Below are positions 56,141 through 64,000 of a stretch of DNA of 64,000 nucleotides, piece by piece. The stretch lies in NCBI GenBank assembly GCA_009617715.1, contig VTFK01000496.1, positions 124,001 to 188,000 on the forward strand, in the 5' to 3' direction. The stretch's first letter is position 1. The number at the start of each line of letters is the position of its first letter. A program made the position numbers and the translations under genes. The notes under the pieces were generated by a model, which had not been told where the DNA came from, ran no database searches, and saw nothing but the letters and a program-made list of their open reading frames with translations. This DNA comes from Plectrocnemia conspersa (lineage: Eukaryota; Arthropoda; Insecta; Trichoptera; Polycentropodidae).

Positions 56141-58135
56141 TCGAAGCGGGCGGTCTTTTTATAGTCGTTATGTTTAATGAAGCATGGTCTAGTATTGAGT
56201 TTCTTTGCAATTATCGATTAATAACCAATCAGTAATTGCATTAGGTAAACATGTGGAATGCTGAACTTAAATTTATCGAATGCTATTGGCAAATGTTAGC
56301 AATGCCATTAATAGTATCTGAACAAATATGAACACAGTTATGTGACCAGAATACTATTTTTACATTTATTTTCCTTCCACTATTTTTTAATCTAAAAGTT
56401 GGATCTACATTTCCTTTTCACGAAAACATCGAACGACAACGAGTGACTCACCAGGTCGACATCAAACGTCCCAAAAGTCGAATTTAGATTGGAAAAAATA
56501 TGAAAAATGGCCCGCTTTACAATTTGTGCCGATTTTCCTAAGCCGAGAGTTCGTTTTTTTTCTTCTTATTTACCTCTCGACACTGACAAAGTGCCAGTTT
56601 CTTCGCGTCGTAGAATTCCTTCTCAGAATTTCGTCATCATATTTATGAAATTCGTAAAATAAAAATAATCGCTTCGATTTTAGGTGCCTCTATGGGGAAT
56701 GCAAATGATACTATCGCCACGTTTCCGGGACAATTTTTTTTTAATAAAAAAGAAGGAATTTGGACGCTGAAGGTCTTTTTTTTTCAGCGTTCGCTATCCA
56801 TCTGTTACCGATGCTTCATTATGAATCATATACATAATATATCCACGTGCTCTTTGGCAGCGGTCGCGGTGATATAATAGGAAAACCTAGGCGATGTTAC
56901 GGCGTTGATTAATGCGAAAGAAAATATGAGGAAATTTATGAAGACTTTGCATGCCTGTTTCCATTTATTTGTGTATAAGCGAGAAGCAGAAGTTTGTCGG
57001 TTATAGCGACTGAAAATCTAAGCTGGAATAAAAACTTGTAATCTTCGAACTAATAATGATAATGATATGTACTAAAAAATCTTGAATATGATTTTTACAT
57101 TTGATGCAGCGACTGACAAATGTGTGTGCGTTCTTTGTACTACATTGAAACCAGTTTGTTAAGTTACTTTAGCCAGGATGTACGCCCTCTTCCTGCATTC
57201 CGTTTACGTCGAACTTTCCGTGCAGAATTTCATTTTTGTTGTTCCTTATCTAAATGGGTCAGAAATTCTCGAATTTCTTCTTGTCGATATAATCATTTTT
57301 TGCGGTTGTTTATCTTAACAAATTCAATGTCTTATCGCTATTAGTCACATTCATATTTGGTGACAGTATCAGTTGATTTTTAAACAAATCATTTTATTAA
57401 TTATACCATTGGTTAGAATTCAGTGTTATGACATGTATTTTGTCGTTTCTACATATATACAATTTTTGAGAAACGTTTTCTGCAACGATTCGTCAATATT
57501 CTCGCACTGTAATCGAGTTTCTTTCCCCAAAAGAGAGATTGCCCCAAATCTTGGCAATACAGACCGTAAATAGAAATTCGATTTGATATCCGCTTATTTT
57601 TTTAACGTTAAAACGGAAAATAAATATTTTTTTTAAACACAATTTAGAGGATAAAATATGTATTCAACACACTTCATTGTACAGTATTATCGATTTGATT
57701 TATATCATTAGTATTTGTATTGTATTTTTTATACATGACAAATGTGCGACATACAAACATAAATAAATCATCGTGAAAGACTTGAAATAAATGGTACTTG
57801 ACAGGGTTTCAGTTTAATTTGATTGTGTCACTATTTTGACATTCAACGTATACTAAACGTAAAGCGAACAAATCGCAACTAATGTGATATACATAGATAA
57901 ATGTACAACGCACGAAGTAAAAATTTCGTTTTATATATTTTCTTAGCTTGTTTTCAGATATTTTCGACATATGTTGAAACGTTAAATACATTTAAAATTA
58001 TTTCTGGCTATAGCTAATGTATGTCGCATTTCTATTTGATTGAATATTTTGTGGTGTTTTTCGGCTTTATATTCTTATACGAATTATATTGATTTACCTG
58101 TAACAGAGACAGTTAATTTTTTTTATTGTTTTATT
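56141..58135. other. AT-rich intron or intergenic DNA
   Basis: No coding sequence or repeat is supported. Several 60-75-codon frames here do not look like proteins. Confidence 0.4.
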
Positions 58136-58458
58136 AAATCTTCCGTTGGCGTAAGCCCAATGCGTTACAACGGGAAAATCTGTACCAACTGAGTAAGTCA
58201 ATCAGACATAATGAATACCATACAAGGAAGTATTTTAACCATCAGACTGAAAGTCTGGAAATCGGTGACATATTTATTATTAATAATTAATCATGATGTG
58301 CTATATAATTTATAATCAGTGGATGCCACTGCAGCTAGGGCCGGTTTTTTAATAATAGCGCATTTTTATAAATAAAAATTCAAATCCGCTGCCGGGGCTC
58401 GAACCCGCAACCTTAGAGTTAGTAGTCTGAGACGTTACGGACTACGCTATTCCGTCCT
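58136..58458 (-). repeat. tRNA-derived SINE, copy 2
   Basis: Same layout as the copy at 1305-1612 and better preserved. The minus-strand head begins AGGACGGAATAGCGTAGTCC, has the anticodon-like arm, and carries an intact B box GGTTCGAGCCCC. The body then ends in a hairpin with arms CCGTTG and CAACGG (58143-58172). A 20-base segment (GAATACCATACAAGGAAGTA) is present here but shortened in copy 1. Confidence 0.78.
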
Positions 58459-59464
58459 TAAATAAGAGCGACATGTCAAAAGTTGCTCATTACACGATTA
58501 TAAGTGGCATGTTCGTTTCTATGCCGTATGAAATGTAAACTTTGCTTACCTTTTGCATAGTCTCTTCGCGTGATATCGATGGTGAACATTAGCAGTTATA
58601 TTATTATATTTTCCAGATCTCTTGTCCGGTGGAATACTTCCGTATTTAGATAGAGGTGGAGATTTAGTATTTTTGTTTTTGGTGAGAATTGAAATAAATA
58701 TTCTTCGTGTTTATTTCCTAGTGCATTTTTGCTAGGGGCGTTAGGATACAATTCATTGCATTCTCGACGTAAACGTAACTCAATAAAGCAGTTTTTGAAA
58801 TTGCAATCCGTCGATGCCCAGCGGTTTATAGCTGCGGCGAGTCGCGATTGCGTCCCTTGTGCGTTTTGGCCAAAATGTCAGCGCTCAAATTATTCAATTT
58901 ATCAACGAGCTTGCCAGACAACGATGTTTTCGGCGATAAATACGAGGAGCTGGGCCAATTTATGTAGATGGTATATACCAATTTTAGAATATCTTGTAAC
59001 TGGTTCCCGATGAAAATGTATGTAAAGGATTTGACTGATCCACTACTTTGCCCAAATTACCCTTTGGTCGATTTGTTAATTTATTCTACTGATAGAATTT
59101 CTTCTCTTAGTACTGAAAAATATGAGTTTTGATTCATTCGACAAAAATTGATTGCTAAACTTCCAATCCCCAAACTTTTTGCATACAACTTTCCCTTTGT
59201 ATGGTTTTTAATTCTCAAAAAGAAAGAGAGACCACACTTCAGATATTCAATCAAAAATAAAATAAGGTCTAATTATTTTAATTTAATTTATTGCCAATCT
59301 TGGTATTATCAATTTTTTTCCATTTTTTAACCGCGGTAATAATAATTTGTTGTCTTACAAATTTTCAGTTATTTTAACCATTGATATGTACTTTTCATTT
59401 TGCAAATGACACGGAATTTTTTTTGAAAATGTTGGTGACTGATATATGCAGAATTAAATTATCT
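58459..59464. other. AT-rich stretch, nothing recognised
   Basis: The longest frame (58729-59013, +) has no family resemblance. I see no reliable feature. Confidence 0.4.
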
Positions 59465-60060
59465 GCTAAGTAGGCGTGTTCTTGTCACTATGTGTACACA
59501 TTGTCCGGTTTGTATGTAAAGGATCATGCAGTAGGACTCCTCTCGGTTTACAACTCGACAGTAGTAGCAGAGTAACGTAACGAAAAGAAAAACGCACGCG
59601 TTGCACAACGGCGTACGTGCGTCGCGGAAAGTGGCGGTCGACGTTCGCTATAGTGCGAATCGATCGACATTCGGAAAAAAGAGAAGAGAAGAGAAAAAGC
59701 GCGGCCAGGGCCGGTGCATGCATGTGTGTGCGCTTCCCTCCTCCTCCTCCCCCTCAGTGTCTCGACACGCGCGCGTGTTTGCCTCGGCGACGAGACAAAG
59801 GCGCGGGCGAGACGAGGACTAGAGGGGCGAGGCGGAGAGAGGGGGGATGGTAGTGGCGGTCGGGCGCCAAAGTCGGGCATTGAAAAGAAAATTCTTTGCC
59901 AGCCAGAAAGGGGGGCACGAAGGATAGGATGGGGCAACAGAGTACGTACTAGTCGCTGCTGCACACTCTACGTTCACGTTTTCTGCGTTGAGGGGCGATG
60001 TCTAGTGCGATTGAACGCGTGTGCGGAAAAGTTGCGTTAATGATTTTTGGATAGAAATAT
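59465..60060. promoter_or_regulatory. CpG-rich promoter-like block
   Basis: About 500 bases rich in CpG and purine tracts (GAGAAGAGAAGAGAAAAAGCG, CCTCCTCCTCCCCCTC) rise out of AT-rich DNA. Overlapping long frames in four reading phases are composition artefacts. It resembles the 5' UTR and promoter of a housekeeping or neural gene. It could start a gene lying to the right, or be an alternative Snoo promoter. No splice donor or ATG decides the strand. Confidence 0.45.
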
Positions 60061-61084
60061 ACCGCAGGTTCATTTTTGGATTTATGTGATAATTTTACGG
60101 TATGTGTGTGTTGGAGATGTGATACAACAAAACATTATTTTATTTGTGTTGGTTATTAGATAAAAATGCTACATATTCCATAAAACAGCAGTTCTAATTT
60201 TTAGTTTCCCCGAGTCAAATCACGCACCGGACTCATTGTGGTCAGGTACGAAAACTTTTTTTTTTAAATTTAAATCTCAAAACATATAGCATTTATATCA
60301 GAGATGCATAGACTTAAAGCCAAGAGCAGCATTGATGTATTATACTTTACGTTATATTGTGGGGATCTTATTCTTGAAACTCGCGTTAATGAATGTGACC
60401 AAAAATTATCATTCTTCAATAAGGATTAACTAGACAATAGTGTAAAGGATAGGACCACACAAAAGCCCTCGTTACGACTTGAAAAAATGGTTTCACATAA
60501 ATCACGCAGGTGTTCTCCTGTGCATTTTCAAAATATTTCTTTGTTGCGAAACGGTCACGGGAAACAAGATATCACCGTAAGATTATAATATTCTCGTTAC
60601 ACAATTCGATCTCGGAGATGTCCATCAAGCAAATGTCGCTTTCTAAAGGCGTATACATATTGTGGACGATTGGCTAGATGGACGCTGCATGATGTGATTC
60701 GTCAGCAAGCTTTGTAGCCCTAAATACTTAAGGCTGGTCTCAAATTAGGAGACGGGAGACACTGGCAGACGCGACCCCTTCGCCAAATTCGTAGAAATTG
60801 TCCGCTCGTGAACAACATACGGTCATGGACGCTCACGGTCGGAATCAACCTCCGCCATACTGTCGCTGCCACATCAATCAGAACTGACATCATCCCTCCG
60901 TCAGCTTCTCCACCACCGCTCGGTGAATAACGATCTCGCCCATCATAGTTTGTCGCAATATGAAATATAAACTAAAGTTTCCAACGGCGTTTTTCTGACT
61001 GCGAAGTCACACCCCTTTAGGGTTACTAAACCTTAAAATATAATATATATATAAAAAAAAAGGACGAACATTTATTTAAAAAAA
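60061..61084. other. Mixed stretch with a GC-richer patch
   Basis: A less AT-rich patch at 60725-60960 (AGGCTGGTCTCAAATTAGGA and onwards) has no reading frame resembling a protein; it may be part of a repeat. A possible short exon border (CAG|GTACGA at about 60245) is not enough to call an exon. Confidence 0.35.
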
Positions 61085-62440
61085 AAAATTTGTCATTCCA
61101 TTGACTTGACAAATTTTTTAATATTTGGTTCAATTTTTGTAGTAGCTAAACATAAAATGAATTCTAAATTTTGTTCATAATTGAAAATATTTGTTCACAA
61201 ATACATATATGTTGAACTAAGAAGCTTGCGCATCTTAATGCATTATCAACTAAAAATGTATAATTATTTTTATCGACGCAGCAATAGAAATTTAACAAAT
61301 CGCATTCCTTAAATTTATGAAGAAGATTTCTTCATTTTGCATATCGATTAGCTCAAGTTCAATTAACTGGTGCATTTTCGGGTAAAACGATTGCTAAATT
61401 AAATCGAGCAACTGTTTTATTTTATGAAAATCAGAAAAGCGATCTCTGAAGGCTGTTATTAAGTTGTCAATTGCTTCAACATATACAGCCTTGACCATAA
61501 TAATGGAACACCCCATTAAATGTATACTTTTAAATAAATGTAATAACAAAGTTTTTGGGAAAAAAATAAAACTAGGAAAGCGTGCAAATTTTTAGATATT
61601 AATTGGGTTTTAAATATATTTAACTTATATTGAAAAGAAACAATATAAATTTGATTAATTGATTGATCTTTACCCTGAAGTCGCGTATTTGATAATCGTA
61701 AAGATTTAAATTTCGTCGATTAGAAATATTTTTCCACGACTCAATCACCTCACTTCTGTATAAAAAATTAAGTCACTATATTTACTTTCAATTAATTCGA
61801 GAAATTGTTTAAAATTGTTTGCTTAAGCGCACGCGATTTTATAAAATTAATTGTTGAAATCAAAACTTTCATAACATGTTCAAACTCTAATTTCTTAAGG
61901 CACAAGCTCTCCTGATGAATTATGCAATGATTGTATTAATTCCTCCTCGCGGCTTCCCAAATATTATTTGAATAAAGTCACCAATCCAGAATTGGTTCCT
62001 ATCATGGAATGATACTCCATCAGTCGTAATAACAAATATTTTCTCAGTCAATTTTGGAACACTTCTAAAAGCCCAATTAACATATCACCGCCTTCCGTTT
62101 GATCTGTTAATGAACTCATTCCAATCAACTCTTCACACACTTCAAACTCATATGTATTCCACGTGCAAATATTAATAACCGGACCGTGGAAGTGACATCA
62201 GTTGATTCATTAATAGCCAAGGAAAAATAAGCAAATTTCATTGTATTCATTGTTAATTGATTCTTTATATCTGCTGACATTGATGTGATTCTCCTTTGTA
62301 CATTCATCCAGTTTAACTGGATATTTTCAAAATATTTGGCAGATTCCGTGCAATTTTTTTTTCATCTATCATAAAACAATCTTTAATAAAATCTCTGTTT
62401 GTAAATGATCAACACATTTTTGCTATGAGATGAGATATTT
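61085..62440 (-). pseudogene. hAT transposase pseudogene (GTF2IRD2/ZBED-like)
   Basis: Read on the minus strand from about 62440, successive blocks in shifted frames are FSLAINESTDVTSTVRLLIF, CEELIGMSSLTDQTEGGDML, VPKLTEKIFVITTDGVSF (the catalytic Asp region), LKFEHVMKVLISTINFIKSR, LIESKYSDLIFYTEVR, AIDNLITAFRDRFSDFHKI and finally VQHICICEQIFSIMN with IEPNIKKFVKSME, the C-terminal dimerisation block. The order matches GTF2IRD2/ZBED-type hAT transposases over nearly full length. Frameshifts and stops make it non-functional. Terminal repeats were not found. A short piece of a related copy lies at 4765-4945. Confidence 0.85.
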
Positions 62441-62616
62441 CAAAACTTATTTCCGTTGCAATTTTTTAATTTTAAACAATTTTTTTTAACATCGTTTATT
62501 GGCCTGTCAATTTTCGTTTCAAGGATACAATTTTTTGTTGACGGATTTCCTTAGATATTTTTTATAGTAGAAATTTACTATAAAAAAATCGCAACATAGA
62601 AACAAATTGGTATATA

Positions 62617-62792
62617 CAGTAGACTCCCCCTCCCCCAATAAACGTTAAACTAGGGACGTGTTATTTGGGCCCGTTACTTTATGTATGAGCGAGCCAAAGG
62701 GAGGATATTTCACCATACGTATTTTCTAGTCTCCCAACTACACGCACCCAAATAACACGTTCTTAATTTACCGTGTTATTGGGGGTCTACTG
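62617..62792. mobile_element. MITE of the CAGTAGACCCCC family (176 bp), best copy
   Basis: It starts CAGTAGACTCCC and ends GGGGGTCTACTG, with TA on both sides (62615-62616, 62793-62794). The inverted repeats extend inward through the CCCAATAA/AACACG blocks. The TA duplication and CAGT ends fit the pogo/Tc1-mariner group. Related copies are at 52492-52637 and, as a half, 47272-47325. Confidence 0.82.
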
Positions 62793-62794
62793 TA

Positions 62795-64000
62795 CTATAT
62801 ATATATTATATATTTTTTTTTATATAAATTTTGTTTCTGCTTGCGTCGTATAACTTGGTTTTCCCTGAGGATATATTATACTTTTAATGTAAATAAAATG
62901 TCAGCATCACTAAATATGCTAAGAAAAATAAATCTGTACGTTATATATATATAATTTAGTATTCTTTAATAATATTGATGACCACCAATGAGGCTTAAGT
63001 GCAGCTCTGAACTACATCTGTCTTTCTGGGTTGGTCGGCAATAAATTAATCACTCGCTGAACGACCAGTTGTAAAGGTTTACAGTTTGTGAACCTATACG
63101 GGGTTGTCTCAGGGATCAAGAATGAACGATCAAATATGTTCGGATTGTTTTCGACGCAAGATATTCTTTGTTCTTCGAATTACCGATGATGAAAGATTTT
63201 GTATCCCGAATTTTTATTTGCTTATATTGTTCATTCGTTTACGATGTGGTGCACAATTGAATAAATTCCTTGTTTCGGAAGCACATTTTATGATTCGTCA
63301 CCAATGAATAGATTTAAATTAGTACATTAATTGTATTTACGATCGTAAGATGTATGGAATTTTTCCCCTGATGGTTATCTTGTTTACGCGTTGCTGGTTT
63401 TGCACTAAACTCGAATTTATATGAAGATGTGATTGTTGAGATTTAGACTCGAAATATCACCACACAATACTTCCAGAGTAAACAATTTTTAACGACCTTC
63501 AGGTTCTTCGTTTTCAATGGATGTTCCAACTATTCATTACATTCTTTGACGTCTGGATGATAAAATAAGAGTTGTCATAAACAACGTTAGATTTTGATTA
63601 TTTCAAGAGAAATAATACTCGATAGTTGTGTGCGTGTGAATTTGAACAAAAAGAACGTGATTTATTTGATTTGTGATTGTGTTTGTTTGATTGATGGTGT
63701 TATTTGTTTTGATTTTAATTTTAATTAGGAGTTGATAGATAAGGTTTGTTTTGAATTGTGCGCACGTGCAGTGGTCGTCGACCTTTTTTATAAATCTTAA
63801 AATGGCAACTCACAGTTGTCATCAAATCGTAAATCTGCACATATTTTTTTGTATTTTATATAGTATGCATATATTCACACTGCGCAGTTTAATCTGTGTC
63901 ATTTGTATTTATAAGAAAAGCAAATGGACCCGTCTTCTCCCAAATGAAATATTTTAGACAGCGCATGTAATTCCATTTGCTGTTACTACTGGAAACATTT
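62795..64000. other. AT-rich end of window
   Basis: No exon or element is supported. The frames at 63104-63307 and 63751-63957 do not resemble proteins. Confidence 0.4.

Noticed and set aside
59548..60040. Minus- and plus-strand proteins of 73-138 codons
   Set aside because: Overlapping, low-complexity frames in a CpG- and purine-rich block; no family resemblance.
60180..60246. A second Snoo exon between an AG and CAG|GTACGA
   Set aside because: The phase could fit, but the short translation does not resemble any Ski/Sno sequence.
1..64000. CRISPR array, operon or prokaryotic-type features
   Set aside because: No regularly spaced repeats; split genes and repeat types show a eukaryotic, insect genome.

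Overview
This window is nuclear DNA of an insect. The genes are split by short introns with GT..AG borders, intergenic DNA is very AT-rich, and the 5' ends of genes sit in sharp CpG-rich islands. One gene looks like Slowpoke-binding protein (Slob), a family I know only from arthropods. The repeats (mariner, piggyBac, Tigger/pogo, hAT, Helitron, a tRNA-derived SINE) fit an insect. I cannot fix the order from sequence alone. From memory, Slob and Snoo lie close together on Drosophila chromosome arm 2L, where net also maps, so part of this order may be ancestral.

Layout. From 1 to 12.8 kb there is non-coding DNA with three clusters of E-boxes, a CpG island (10.2-10.6 kb) and a TATA promoter candidate (12.37 kb). 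These lead to the last coding exon of an Atoh8/net-type bHLH factor (12811-13583, +). After a 7 kb gene-poor stretch comes a five-exon mitochondrial 2-oxoglutarate/malate carrier (20710-28009, +), whose first intron holds a decayed piggyBac element with intact ends. Converging on it is a seven-exon kinase-like gene, probably Slob (29148-34509, -). A possible small two-exon gene lies at 37431-37713 (-). A Rep-bearing Helitron remnant follows (39476-42505), then an intronless sepiapterin reductase (43071-43865, -) and a second Helitron remnant that keeps only helicase pieces (44804-45735). The first coding exon of Ski/Snoo (46103-46960, +) sits in a strong CpG island; its later exons lie beyond the window. 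From 47 to 64 kb I find no convincing host exon. That part holds mobile elements: piggyBac, mariner, a Tigger split by a hAT element, several MITEs, a second SINE copy and a GTF2IRD2/ZBED-like hAT pseudogene. It also has a promoter-like GC-rich stretch at 59.5-60.1 kb.

The host genes are not one pathway: a neural/vascular-type bHLH factor, a mitochondrial carrier, a potassium-channel regulator candidate, a pteridine enzyme and a TGF-beta/Smad co-repressor. The most unusual features are the mobile DNA and the regulatory DNA around net. They include a Helitron flanked by ~130 bp direct repeats that meet its ends exactly, two Helitron remnants with complementary protein halves, a nested Tigger/hAT pair with a perfect 8-bp target duplication, and a dispersed repeat with a long internal palindrome. 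Three CAGATG E-boxes also stand just upstream of a TATA box. The Snoo exon appears to carry two compensating frameshifts near its N-terminus.
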